From NCBI GenBank assembly GCA_041674745.1, contig JBAYVD010000008.1, forward strand, positions 1 to 64,000: DNA of 64,000 nucleotides. Direction: 5' to 3'. This stretch comes from UBA2040 sp041674745 (GTDB lineage: Bacteria > Bacteroidota > Bacteroidia > Flavobacteriales_D > Crocinitomicaceae). Below are positions 52,182 through 60,961 of the stretch, in pieces. A program made the position numbers and the translations under genes. Each line of letters opens with the position of its first letter. The first letter of the stretch is position 1. The notes beneath the pieces were generated by a model. It had not been told where the DNA came from. It searched no databases and worked only from the letters and a program-made list of their open reading frames with translations.

Positions 52182-52204
52182 GTAAATTTTCGAACGAATA
52201 TTCG
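52182..52204 (+). promoter_or_regulatory. Possible promoter and palindrome before the sigma factor gene
   Basis: TAAATTTT (52182-52189) resembles a -7 box. It is followed by the palindrome CGAATATTCG (52195-52204), 20 bases before the TTG start; a TTCGAA word lies on both sides. It could be an operator for autoregulation; this is inference. Confidence 0.35.
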
Positions 52205-52224
52205 AACTAAGTTGAAACCGCAAA

Positions 52225-52782
52225 TTGGAAATTAACGACTCTCTTATAAAGTCAATTCAGAACAATGATCGTAAGGTCATCACTGAACTGTACAAGGAAA
52301 CTTTTTCCTTGCTCATGGGTGTGGTCGTGCGGTATAAACAAAATAGTGAAGATCAAATGTCGTTGGTAAACAATTCTTTCCTGAAAATCGTTTCTAAAAT
52401 TGACCAGTTCAAAGTTGGAACCTCTTTTTTTTCTTGGGTCAAACGAATTGCCCAAAATGAAGTGATTGACGATTTTAGAAAAGAAAAGAGATACAAAGAA
52501 TTGTTTCATTTTGAAGAATCCATGGGCAAGTATGAAGGTACTTCAGAAGAATTAGAAACAGATAACCGATTTGAACCAGAGGAATTGCAAGACATGTTGA
52601 ACACTTTGCCACCAGCGACAAAAATGGTTTTCAATTTGTATGCAATTGATGGGTATAAGTCAACCGAGATAATGGATGAGCTGCAAATCGGGGCCGAAAC
52701 GGTGAAATGGCATTTAAAAGAGGCTAGAAAAAGATTGCGGTTCCTGATAGCCGAAAAAACTCAAGAAGTGATAAAAAATTGA
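52225..52782 (+). CDS. ECF-type sigma-70 family RNA polymerase sigma factor
   Basis: 185 aa starting at TTG 52225. An in-frame TGA lies four codons upstream and no ATG fits, so the TTG start is firm. Sigma-2 region: IKSIQNNDRKVITELYKETF, SFLKIVSKIDQFKVGTSFFSWVKRIAQNEVIDDFRK. Sigma-4 region: LQDMLNTLPPATKMVFNLYAIDGYKSTEIMDEL with helix-turn-helix GAETVKWHLKEARKRLR. Directs polymerase to a stress or envelope regulon. Its stop TGA overlaps the TTG start of the next gene, the usual place for its regulator. Confidence 0.92.
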   Translation: MEINDSLIKSIQNNDRKVITELYKETFSLLMGVVVRYKQNSEDQMSLVNNSFLKIVSKIDQFKVGTSFFSWVKRIAQNEVIDDFRKEKRYKELFHFEESMGKYEGTSEELETDNRFEPEELQDMLNTLPPATKMVFNLYAIDGYKSTEIMDELQIGAETVKWHLKEARKRLRFLIAEKTQEVIKN

Positions 52783-54353
52783 AAGACGAGAAAGACCATA
52801 TCGACAAATTATTTCAAGATCAGTTGGACAACCGGTCGTTTGAAATGCCGGCTGCTTTCCTAAAAGACATGGAAGGGCAACTGGATGTCCGCAAACCAAA
52901 GTTTGGTTTATGGCGGGGACTTTCTTCGATTTTATTTGTGGCTGGTTTGATGGCAGGTACTTATTTGTTTTTCACACATGACAAATCAAATACATCTCCT
53001 GAAAGTCAAATTGCAACGTCACAAAACAGTGATTTGCAATCAAATTCTTGGTCAGGTAGCCCAAAAAAAGAAGAAAATATCGCACAAAATAACGGAAGTA
53101 CCTCCTCCACAAATTTGGAAGTAAAAGCGAATGATTCGAAGCAAGTCACTCCTGCCCTTACTCAGCAAAAAAAAGATGAAAAGAGTACAAAAGCAACAGG
53201 ACAAAAAAATAGTACTGGAACTTCCATTAAAAAAACGGAGTCAAAACTTTCAAATTTAGTTGTAAAACAGGAAAATAACAGTCGAATCAAGAACGTGGAT
53301 AGTGCGCAGGAAAACAAGTTGAAAACAAGTAAAGCCGATTTCAACCAAGCATTCAAAAAGAAAACATCAACGGGAAATTTCCAGAATGACAATACCAAAG
53401 GATTCCAAAGCGACAACAATAATTTGACAACGCGAGACGATTTTCAAAGTTCAAATGAAAAAACGAATCCGGTTGATACGCTAAAACAACCAAGACGTGC
53501 CATTCGGGATTCGGTGGTTGTTCGCGATTCGATCGTTTTTCGAGATTCTGTTGTTGTCAGAGATTCCATCGTGATCCAGTATACAAATTCAAAAAACAAA
53601 GACAAGAACAGCGCTTCCAATTTGACTTTCGAAGGACAAGCCTATGTTGGTTTTGCACGTGTACAACCGAAAATTGTTAGTCCATTTGAAAGTTACAAAA
53701 CAGATTTAAAAGCCGGAGAGAAAAAAGTGATGAGTCCTGATTTCGGTTTCAATTTGAACGCCTATTACAAAAATTGGACAATTGGATCGGGATTGAAATA
53801 TTACCAATTTGGTGAAAAAACGAATTACTCTACCTTGAAAATTAACCAATCCATTGGTTCAATTGATACGAGTACAACGGTCGTTTTCATTGATTCGAAT
53901 GGCCTTCCTTGGAATCCTCAATCTGGAATTCCACCGTTTGATTCCACTGTAACGGTAACTCTAGACACCTCGTATGTTATTGATTCATCAAGTTCTAGTA
54001 AATCATGGCAAAATTCCTATACTCGTTTTGTCATTCCTCTAAATTTCGGTTACCGTTTTGATTACAAAAATTGGTCATTGATTCCCCGAGCTGGACTGAA
54101 TTTTGAATTCACTACCACACGACAAAAAGGAATTTACGTGGATGCACTAAAACAAGAATTTATTGAATTGGAGCAACGAAGATCTGGTATGTCCTATCAA
54201 CTTTCATTGGAATTGCGCAAAAGCTTTGGAAACTGGCACGTATTCATCAATCCCTATTATCGCAACAACATTGGTTACGTTATCAATTCAAACGATTTGA
54301 AACGCAAATACGGCGGATTGGGGACGACTTTTGGTGTAGGCATTCAGTTTTAA
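52779..54353 (+). CDS. Putative trans-envelope sigma regulator: TM helix, long linker, beta-barrel-like domain
   Basis: 524 aa from TTG 52779, overlapping the sigma gene stop (TTGA). Residues 1-45 are cytoplasmic, with the pattern HIDKLFQDQLDNRSFEMPAAFL seen at the N-termini of Bacteroidota anti-sigma-like proteins (given here as a 22-residue region at 7-28; key residues Phe12, Phe21, Pro24, Phe27). One transmembrane helix spans about 46-66. Residues 67-240 are a Ser/Asn/Lys-rich disordered linker, and 243-267 hold four tandem RDSxVxx units. Residues about 283-524 are beta-rich with alternating aromatics and a C-terminal GVGIQF strand, like an outer-membrane barrel. Confidence 0.75.
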   Translation: MKDEKDHIDKLFQDQLDNRSFEMPAAFLKDMEGQLDVRKPKFGLWRGLSSILFVAGLMAGTYLFFTHDKSNTSPESQIATSQNSDLQSNSWSGSPKKEENIAQNNGSTSSTNLEVKANDSKQVTPALTQQKKDEKSTKATGQKNSTGTSIKKTESKLSNLVVKQENNSRIKNVDSAQENKLKTSKADFNQAFKKKTSTGNFQNDNTKGFQSDNNNLTTRDDFQSSNEKTNPVDTLKQPRRAIRDSVVVRDSIVFRDSVVVRDSIVIQYTNSKNKDKNSASNLTFEGQAYVGFARVQPKIVSPFESYKTDLKAGEKKVMSPDFGFNLNAYYKNWTIGSGLKYYQFGEKTNYSTLKINQSIGSIDTSTTVVFIDSNGLPWNPQSGIPPFDSTVTVTLDTSYVIDSSSSSKSWQNSYTRFVIPLNFGYRFDYKNWSLIPRAGLNFEFTTTRQKGIYVDALKQEFIELEQRRSGMSYQLSLELRKSFGNWHVFINPYYRNNIGYVINSNDLKRKYGGLGTTFGVGIQF

Positions 54354-54356
54354 TTC

Positions 54357-54390
54357 AAAAAAAAAGCCCCTTGAAAGTTCAAGAGGCTTT
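54357..54390 (-). terminator. Bidirectional terminator between the sigma operon and the DUF2167 gene
   Basis: AAAGCCCCTTGAA / TTCAAGAGGCTTT stem with one mismatch. On the minus strand it is followed by a run of at least nine T, so it best serves the DUF2167 gene but also closes the plus-strand operon. Confidence 0.8.
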
Positions 54391-54405
54391 GGAATAATTT
54401 TAAAT

Positions 54406-55341
54406 TTATTCATCCATCGACTTCGGTGTTTCCCGAGAATTGAGTGGTTCAATGATCTCTTCTTTTTTCGCACTTCGCCCAGTTAAGAAACGACGAATGG
54501 CTACCACTGCCCCAGCAATGGCCAAAGCAATAATTTTCCAGAATTTTATCAATAACGCAAAAAATCCAACTTTCGCCAAAACTTTTCCTGCGACCAATCC
54601 TCCGATTGTCCATTCTGCAACATGATCATTGCTGGAATCAAATTCTTCGTATTTGTAGCCCGGATTGTATTTCACCATGGTTAAAACGGAAGGAATATCT
54701 TTTTTTACTTGCCCCAATTGACTCATGACAGCAATCGCATTCAAAATTAAAACTCCTTTTCGTCCTAAAATACGGACATTGTAATTCAACGTATTTTCTT
54801 CAGAATCTCCAAATTTTATTTCTTTGGCCCAATGTAAGACTTTTTTATTTCGATCATAATACGGTGTTGAAGCCCAACCAATAAAATAGGCTGGTTCATA
54901 GCCATTTTTAACCCGGATTTTGTTTTCTTCCACTTCATCCTTTTGCAAATCCTTCATCAAATCATCGTAGTCCAAGTCCTCCGCATCATCATCTTCCACA
55001 TAACCCATTTCATCGTATTCGATGTTAAAAATGTAGCTATTGTCGTCCATTACATGTTGATTTTCACGTAGAATAAATCCATAAGACTTGGAATCGTCTT
55101 TTGGATTTCCCCATAAATCATACAAAATGTACTCCGCTTGTTTTCCGCTTAAATATTTAAAGCCTTTTGGAATGGTAATTTTTGCTACGCCATTCGCTAA
55201 TTGGATGGTTCCTTTTTCAAATACCAAGGTCGATTCTATTGAATCCAGGTAAAGTTGATAGGTTACATCCGTGAATTCTTCTTGTGAATTGGCATGATAG
55301 CTCAAAAAAATGAGCAGAAAAAATAAGACTCTCGATTTCAT
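54406..55341 (-). CDS. DUF2167 family membrane protein
   Basis: 311 aa. Signal peptide MKSRVLFFLLIFLSYHANS. DUF2167 hallmarks: GTIQLANGVAKITIPKGFKYL near residue 44, AYFIGWASTPYYDRNKKVLH near 151 (W-x-x-x-PYYD), WAKEIKFGDSEENTLNYNVR, and C-terminal hydrophobic helices (GGLVAGKVLAKVGFFALLI and IALAIAGAVVAIRRFL). Membrane protein of unknown function. The acidic DDDAEDLDYDDL insert is unusual. Confidence 0.83.
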   Translation of the reverse strand: MKSRVLFFLLIFLSYHANSQEEFTDVTYQLYLDSIESTLVFEKGTIQLANGVAKITIPKGFKYLSGKQAEYILYDLWGNPKDDSKSYGFILRENQHVMDDNSYIFNIEYDEMGYVEDDDAEDLDYDDLMKDLQKDEVEENKIRVKNGYEPAYFIGWASTPYYDRNKKVLHWAKEIKFGDSEENTLNYNVRILGRKGVLILNAIAVMSQLGQVKKDIPSVLTMVKYNPGYKYEEFDSSNDHVAEWTIGGLVAGKVLAKVGFFALLIKFWKIIALAIAGAVVAIRRFLTGRSAKKEEIIEPLNSRETPKSMDE

Positions 55342-55387
55342 ATAAACAGTGATTAAGTTAAAAAAAACGACAATATAAATGATTTTT

Positions 55388-55855
55388 CTAACTTAACGAT
55401 AAAATTGTTGAGGTTACGTTTCGAAAATTGAATTGATCCCCGTTTTTCTTACTTTTTAGCACCTCACCAATTGGACTGCCGATGGACAAAACAAAAATTT
55501 CTTGCTGCTCAATCACGATTTTACCCCAAGGGATGGAAATGAAATAAATACCCGCTGTCGTTTCCACCAATGAACCCAATTGCACATTGTCCAAATCCTG
55601 TTCCGGATCTATCCGATATAGTGTTTGTTGCAATTCACGTGCCTTTGTCAATTGAGTAGCCGCTTTTACTTCTTCAATTTGCAACATCGCCATACCTGTC
55701 TCGTATTTGTCGCCAGCACTACTTTTCGTTTCGTTTTCTTTCGAAAAATTGATTGAAGCCACTTCATCCAAGGATTCTTGAATTTTTTCTTCAATTAAAC
55801 CGTTCAAATAAGCAATTATTTTTTTCTTCAAACCTGTACTTTCCATCGTTTCCAA
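55388..55855 (-). CDS. GreA/GreB-like C-terminal domain protein
   Basis: 155 aa. The N-terminal half is helical/coiled-coil-like, shorter than the GreA secondary-channel hairpin. The C-terminal half has the Gre FKBP-like pattern: DNVQLGSLVETTAGIYFISI and LSIGSPIGEVLKSKKNGDQF. Related proteins are often mis-named 3-oxoacyl-ACP synthase in databases. Whether it binds RNA polymerase is unknown; the acidic tip residues expected for transcript cleavage are not evident. Confidence 0.72.
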   Translation of the reverse strand: METMESTGLKKKIIAYLNGLIEEKIQESLDEVASINFSKENETKSSAGDKYETGMAMLQIEEVKAATQLTKARELQQTLYRIDPEQDLDNVQLGSLVETTAGIYFISIPWGKIVIEQQEIFVLSIGSPIGEVLKSKKNGDQFNFRNVTSTILSLS

Positions 55856-55912
55856 AAGTAGATAAAACGGTTTGATTATCGCCGTCGATATTCAACACTT
55901 AAATAAATACGC

Positions 55913-55920
55913 TATCTTTG
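55913..55920 (+). promoter_or_regulatory. -7 box for trhO
   Basis: TATCTTTG followed by CGGC, an exact match, 28 bases before the ATG at 55949. Confidence 0.65.
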
Positions 55921-55948
55921 CGGCTCCAAATGTTTAAATATTCATAGC

Positions 55949-57019
55949 ATGCAACTGTGTAATACGCTTAACAAGGAGGAACTAGAGAAAAAATTACGAG
56001 CTGACGGTGCGCAGTTTGTTACGGTTTCCTTCTATCAATACGCCCGAATTGAAAACCCACATCTCTTTCGCGATTATCTCTATACGCATTTCGATGCCTT
56101 GAAAATCGTTGGTCGCATCTATGTCGCTTTCGAAGGAATCAATGCGCAAATTTCAGTACCAACCGACAACATTCACTTGATGCGTGAATTTTTGGAGGAA
56201 ATCGACTTTTTAAAAGGCGTTCGATTGAACATGGCTGTGGACAGTGGTGAGGTAGAATTTCCTTTCTTAAAATTGAAAGTAAAAGTTCGGCCTAAAATTG
56301 TAGCGGACGGTTTGAATGACGAAACATTTGACCCTTCGAATAAAGGCAAGCACCTGACTGCTGAGGAATTCAATGAATTAACCGATCGAGAAGGCACCAT
56401 TCTCATTGATTTTAGAAATCACTACGAATCTGAAGTTGGTCACTTCAAAGGTGCTATTACACCCGATGTAGATACATTTCGTGAGTCCTTGCCTTTAATC
56501 GAAGAAGAATATTTGATAGGCAACGAGGATAAAAATTTGGTGATGTACTGTACCGGTGGAATCCGATGTGAAAAAGCGTCGGCATGGTTCAAACACCGCG
56601 GTTTTAAAAATGTACATCAATTGGAAGGCGGCATCATCAAATACGCCAACGATTGCAAAGAAAAAGGAATTCCCAATAAATTTATCGGCAAAAACTTTGT
56701 ATTCGATGAAAGACGTGGCGAACGAATTTCAGAAGATGTGATTGCCGTTTGTCACCAATGTGGTTCACCTGCCGACACGCATACCAATTGCAAAAGTGAT
56801 GCTTGTCACCTACTTTTCATACAATGTGATGCTTGCAAAGAAAAAATGGACAATTGCTGTTCGACTGAATGTTACGACTTCATTCAACTTCCCGAGGAAG
56901 AGCAAAAAGAACAGCGCAAAGGTTTGCAAAATTCCAATTTGATTTTCAAAAAAGGACGATCCGAAAAATTGCCTTTTCAAAAAAAGGGAATGGTAATGAG
57001 TGAAGTAAAAAGTTGTTAA
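55949..57019 (+). CDS. trhO: tRNA uridine-34 hydroxylase TrhO (rhodanese family)
   Basis: 356 aa. The N-terminal acylphosphatase-like domain (about 1-105) with IYVAFEGINAQISVP is followed by a rhodanese domain (about 130-235) with the active-site loop VMYCTGGIRCEKASAWFKHR. The C-terminal Cys-rich segment (CHQCGSPADTHTNCKSDACH, CDACKEKMDNCCSTECYDF) probably binds zinc. It makes 5-hydroxyuridine at tRNA position 34 using oxygen. Single gene with a strong box; length and order match the YceA group. Confidence 0.92.
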   Translation: MQLCNTLNKEELEKKLRADGAQFVTVSFYQYARIENPHLFRDYLYTHFDALKIVGRIYVAFEGINAQISVPTDNIHLMREFLEEIDFLKGVRLNMAVDSGEVEFPFLKLKVKVRPKIVADGLNDETFDPSNKGKHLTAEEFNELTDREGTILIDFRNHYESEVGHFKGAITPDVDTFRESLPLIEEEYLIGNEDKNLVMYCTGGIRCEKASAWFKHRGFKNVHQLEGGIIKYANDCKEKGIPNKFIGKNFVFDERRGERISEDVIAVCHQCGSPADTHTNCKSDACHLLFIQCDACKEKMDNCCSTECYDFIQLPEEEQKEQRKGLQNSNLIFKKGRSEKLPFQKKGMVMSEVKSC

Positions 57020-57099
57020 ATCAACTTTAACAAACTGTTGTGCATCGTCAATTGTTGCCGATAAAACTTATCTTTAGACTCAACTTTTAATCGAATACT

Positions 57100-57945
57100 G
57101 TGAATTTATACTTTACTTGGAACGTTACGCCTGAAATTATCGAAGGCTGGAAAACACCGAATCTTTACGGATTAATGTTCGTGACAGGATTGATTTTAGG
57201 CTATTTCGTTGTGAAACGCATGTTTAAACGCGAAAACATGTCGGAAGACAGTTTAGATAAATTGGTCATGTTCATGGTGATTGCTACCATCGTTGGAGCG
57301 CGCTTAGGACATGTCTTTTTCTACGGTCCGTATTGGGATTCCGTGGATCAAAATGGATTGGTGGAACACGGTTACTTTTCACATCCCATGGATATTTTCA
57401 AAGTTTGGGAAGGTGGTTTGGCCAGCCATGGCGGTGTATTAGCGATTTTAATTGCCTTGTATTTCTACTCCAAAAGAGTGGTAAAGAAACCCATGCTTTG
57501 GATTTTAGACCGTATCGCAGCACCAGGAGCCATCGGCGCGGCCTTTATCCGATTTGGCAATTTGATGAATTCTGAAATTGTTGGAGATCCGACCAATGTG
57601 CCTTGGGCGATTAGTTTTCCCTATTATTTCAACGAAACAACTCTGATGTGGGATCCTACTCCCCGCCATCCTGCTCAATTGTACGAAGCATTATCCTACT
57701 TGTTGATTTTTGGCATATTGATGTTCTTGTATTACAAGAAGGAAATGTACAACCGACCGGGAAAAATCTTCGGTTGGTTTCTAATCTTGCTATTCTCCGC
57801 TCGATTCCTTGTTGAATTTGTAAAATTGGGCCAAACCGCTCGTGATTACGAATTGTTCTTGAACACAGGGCAACTCTTGAGTATTCCGTTTATTTTGACA
57901 GGCCTCTATTTTGCTTTTCGGAAAACAAAACTTGGCGACAACTAA
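57100..57945 (+). CDS. lgt: Prolipoprotein diacylglyceryl transferase
   Basis: 281 aa from GTG 57100. Seven-helix membrane enzyme: start NLYFTWNVTPEI, GARLGHVFFYGP, GGLASHGGVLAILIALYFY, the Lgt signature IGAAFIRFGNLMNSEIVGDP with the key Arg and Asn, and PTPRHPAQLYEA (conserved His). It transfers diacylglycerol from phosphatidylglycerol to the lipobox Cys of lipoproteins; several lipoproteins in this window are its likely substrates. A TATCTTTA box is at 57069-57076. Confidence 0.95.
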   Translation: MNLYFTWNVTPEIIEGWKTPNLYGLMFVTGLILGYFVVKRMFKRENMSEDSLDKLVMFMVIATIVGARLGHVFFYGPYWDSVDQNGLVEHGYFSHPMDIFKVWEGGLASHGGVLAILIALYFYSKRVVKKPMLWILDRIAAPGAIGAAFIRFGNLMNSEIVGDPTNVPWAISFPYYFNETTLMWDPTPRHPAQLYEALSYLLIFGILMFLYYKKEMYNRPGKIFGWFLILLFSARFLVEFVKLGQTARDYELFLNTGQLLSIPFILTGLYFAFRKTKLGDN

Positions 57946-58166
57946 ACTCTGCAACTCAAAAGATATTTACAAAGGTGTGAAATATTTGCTAATGACCATT
58001 TCCTGAGAAGTAGCAAATTTGGAATTTTAAACTTGAAATGACACATGTTTTGGGGTTTATCCCCTATTAAAAATGTACGTTTTAACACTGAATTATTGCC
58101 ATTTTACACGTCATATTTAAGACTTTTCGCAGGAAAAGAAATAATTCGCACTTGAACAATTCTGAT
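57946..58166. other. 221-bp convergent gap
   Basis: Between lgt and the SpoIIE phosphatase gene. Only a short GGGG-TTTAT-CCCC hairpin (about 58053-58066) is seen; there is no T-run and no small gene. Confidence 0.5.
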
Positions 58167-60062
58167 TTAAATCCGGACACCCATCACACAAACATCGTCT
58201 ACATTTGGCAAATCACCTTTCCAATTTTCAAATGCTTCATCGAGGAGTTCTTTCTGTCTCTCCATCGTTTCATGTTGCACAGACAGTAGCAATTTTCTAA
58301 AATTAGAAGACATAAACTTCTTCCCTTTTTTCCCACCAAATTGATCGCGAAATCCATCCGAAAACAAATACAAAGTATCGCCTTCGTTCAGCTGAGTGGT
58401 GCGCGTTTCAAAATCAATTGCGTGGTCATAAATCCCTACAGGCTGTTTGTTTGCTTTGAACGATTCTATAGTTGAACTTCCTTTGCGAATGATCCACAAT
58501 GGGTTGTTTGCCCCAGCGTATCTCAATTGATTGTCCTTCATTACACAAAGAGCAATGTCCATGCCGTCTTTCACAACTTCCGGTGAAGTTTCGAATTCTT
58601 GAACAATCATTTTTCGCGTTTCATTCAAGATTAAGCCTGGATCAGGGTCTTCAAATAATCGAACCGATCTATTTAGTGCATTTTTACAAATCACCGAAAC
58701 CATGGCTCCAGGAATACCATGGCCCGTACAATCCGCTACAGCAAAGAGAGTCCACCCATTTTTTTCGTCCAGCCAATAAAAATCTCCCGCGACAATATCT
58801 TTTGGTTTGAATAAAATAAACGAGCGAGCAAATTTCTTATTAATTTCCTGCTCCCTTGGCAAAATAGCTCTTTGAATCCTTTTTGCGTAGGTAATTGAAT
58901 CATTTATTTCTTCACTTTTACGCTGGATGAGCATTTTCTGTCGATTAATTTCTTCATTCTTGATCGAAAGCAAATGGTAGGCATCTCTGGATTGACTATT
59001 CGCATAGAGCGTAAACGCAGTTAAAACCAAGATAAAAGTAAATCCACCTAGCATAACCCGTTTGGTTTTTTTTACCTCCACCAAAATATCATCGTGTGGA
59101 ACGATGACTCCAATTGTATAAGATTGGTCTTTGGATAATTGAAACGGTTTCATTTTGCACCACCAACTTTCTCCAACGGTTTCATATTCGAAAGAATTCA
59201 AGGTTTTTTTCGCAGATAACCAATATTTGTGGGCATCTTTTACACTTTGTACTCCAACAGAATCGACTAATTGATCCATTGCTTTGCGAATCGATTTTTC
59301 ATCTTTTAAGTCGATGTCCCTCGGCAATCCAATGTAACGCCCTTTTTTCGTCAAAACAAATACCTTACCACGTTTACTCACTTGCTGGTTTTGGGTAAAT
59401 TTTGTAATATCACGTAAGGTTAAGTCCAATGCTAAAATATTATCAATTCCGCTTTTCGCATCCGGCCAGCGAACTGTTGCAGTCATTCCTTTTTCAAACG
59501 TCGTGTTGTAGGTGTAAGAAGGTGACCAATTGATTTCGCCTTTTGGAGTGTTCATTACTCCCACAAACCAAGTTCTTTGTCTTGGATCCTGGTGCAAGGT
59601 TTCCTCCCATGTTTTAATTCGTATGCTGCGTTTTTGATCCGGTTTGGTTTGCCATCGTTCCCACTTTTCCGTCCATCCCCATTTATCCACCCAAACACTT
59701 CGGTTGTCAATAAATGATTCATTCGGCACCACGTCCAACTCAAATCCAGCCGTATTCGCAAATCCCATGGATGAAATTTGTGAATAATGACGGATAATTG
59801 GTCCAAAATACTGGTTCAATTTTTCAGGGGTAACAGTATCAAAAATACCCAACTCCGCTTGCTCACGAATGGCCAATAACTCTGAACGAACTGGTTCAAA
59901 AAATGAATTCATGTTGGATTCCGCACTGGAAATAGACTTTTGCAGAAAAGATTCCGCTAATTTTTTCTCCGTTCGTTGAAGTTCAATAAATAAATACCCT
60001 AAAATTATACCCGTCAGACATAGGATAAAAATAGATACTATTTTAAGGTTTATTTTCTTCAC
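58167..60062 (-). CDS. Membrane sensor with SpoIIE-type PP2C phosphatase output
   Basis: 631 aa. TM1 about 7-26, a large periplasmic Cache-like sensor domain (about 30-335; RWQTKPDQKRSIRIKTWEE, WFVGVMNTPKGEINWSPSYT), TM2 about 337-355, and a coiled-coil linker (INRQKMLIQRKSEEINDSIT). Then comes a SpoIIE/RsbU phosphatase domain (about 395-631) with FKPKDIVAGDFYWLDE, VADCTGHGIPGAMVSVICKN (metal-binding Asp), LRYAGANNPLWIIRKG, YLFSDGFRDQFGGKKGKK. Likely dephosphorylates an anti-sigma-factor antagonist or another partner in response to a periplasmic signal. No such partner in the window. Confidence 0.88.
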   Translation of the reverse strand: MKKINLKIVSIFILCLTGIILGYLFIELQRTEKKLAESFLQKSISSAESNMNSFFEPVRSELLAIREQAELGIFDTVTPEKLNQYFGPIIRHYSQISSMGFANTAGFELDVVPNESFIDNRSVWVDKWGWTEKWERWQTKPDQKRSIRIKTWEETLHQDPRQRTWFVGVMNTPKGEINWSPSYTYNTTFEKGMTATVRWPDAKSGIDNILALDLTLRDITKFTQNQQVSKRGKVFVLTKKGRYIGLPRDIDLKDEKSIRKAMDQLVDSVGVQSVKDAHKYWLSAKKTLNSFEYETVGESWWCKMKPFQLSKDQSYTIGVIVPHDDILVEVKKTKRVMLGGFTFILVLTAFTLYANSQSRDAYHLLSIKNEEINRQKMLIQRKSEEINDSITYAKRIQRAILPREQEINKKFARSFILFKPKDIVAGDFYWLDEKNGWTLFAVADCTGHGIPGAMVSVICKNALNRSVRLFEDPDPGLILNETRKMIVQEFETSPEVVKDGMDIALCVMKDNQLRYAGANNPLWIIRKGSSTIESFKANKQPVGIYDHAIDFETRTTQLNEGDTLYLFSDGFRDQFGGKKGKKFMSSNFRKLLLSVQHETMERQKELLDEAFENWKGDLPNVDDVCVMGVRI

Positions 60063-60259
60063 GCGGTATAAAGCTTGTATTCAATCGAATGCAATTATAA
60101 GCATTTGTTTAGATTTTTCCGCGTCTATGAAGTCAATGAAAAATTTTTTTTGCATTTTATTCTTTATCAGGCTAAAATTTTAAGTGGTCAACTTTCTTTC
60201 ATAACAGAACCATTTGGCGGAGGCCTAATTCCGACTTTTACAACCTTGACTTCAAATAA

Positions 60260-60958
60260 TTAAACCGTGCGCTCGAAATGCAACCACAAGGGATCTGCAG
60301 GAACGGGAGCCGTAATCAGAATTCGCTCTTTGGTGACAGGATGGTCAAATTCCACGTGACGAGCATGCAAGGAAATGGACTTATCCGGATTGGACCTTTT
60401 GGCACCGTATTTTACATCGCCTTTGATAATGCATCCAATGGTGCCTAATTGGCAACGAATTTGGTGGTGACGACCCGTTTCCAGTTGCACAGAAAGCAGG
60501 TAATATTTGTCGCTATTGCCTATTAATTGATAATGTAAAATTGCTTTTTTGCTGCCTTCCACTTCTTTGTTGTAGGCGTAGCTTTTATTTTGTTTTTCAT
60601 TTTTTTTAAGAAAATGAATCAAGGTACCCTCCGGTTTTTCAGGTTTATTTTCCACGATTGCCCAATAGGTTTTATTGACTTCTTTCTCACGAAATTGCTT
60701 GGAAAGTCGTTCTAATGCTTTACTGGTTCGTGTAAAAATCAACGCTCCACTGGTCGGTCGATCCAAACGATGCACCACTCCGCAAAAGACATTGCCAGGT
60801 TTGTTGTATTTTTCCTTCCAATAGGCTTGAATTTTTTCAGGCAAAGGAATGTCACCCGTTTTGTCGCCTTGTGAAATATCCGATGCTTTTTTGTTGATAA
60901 TCAACACGTGATTGTCTTCAAAAAGCACTTCCAATCCGAAATCGGCAGGGTTTGTCAT
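60260..60958 (-). CDS. RNA pseudouridine synthase, RluA family
   Basis: 232 aa, lacking an N-terminal S4 domain. Catalytic motif VHRLDRPTSGALIFTRTS with Asp near residue 68, NKTYWAIVE, then YYLLSVQLETGRHHQIRCQL and the HARHVEF end motif. It isomerises uridine in rRNA or tRNA; the exact site is not inferable. Stop and start lie 3 bases apart from panB, so they form one operon with panB upstream. Confidence 0.9.
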   Translation of the reverse strand: MTNPADFGLEVLFEDNHVLIINKKASDISQGDKTGDIPLPEKIQAYWKEKYNKPGNVFCGVVHRLDRPTSGALIFTRTSKALERLSKQFREKEVNKTYWAIVENKPEKPEGTLIHFLKKNEKQNKSYAYNKEVEGSKKAILHYQLIGNSDKYYLLSVQLETGRHHQIRCQLGTIGCIIKGDVKYGAKRSNPDKSISLHARHVEFDHPVTKERILITAPVPADPLWLHFERTV

Positions 60959-60961
60959 GGA

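Noticed and set aside
52195..52204. CGAATATTCG as a proven operator of the sigma factor
   Set aside because: A single 10-bp palindrome in A/T-rich DNA is weak evidence; it is listed only as a possible site.
53162..53419. Minus-strand frame inside the sigma-regulator gene
   Set aside because: Shadow of the low-complexity Ser/Lys/Asn linker on the opposite strand.
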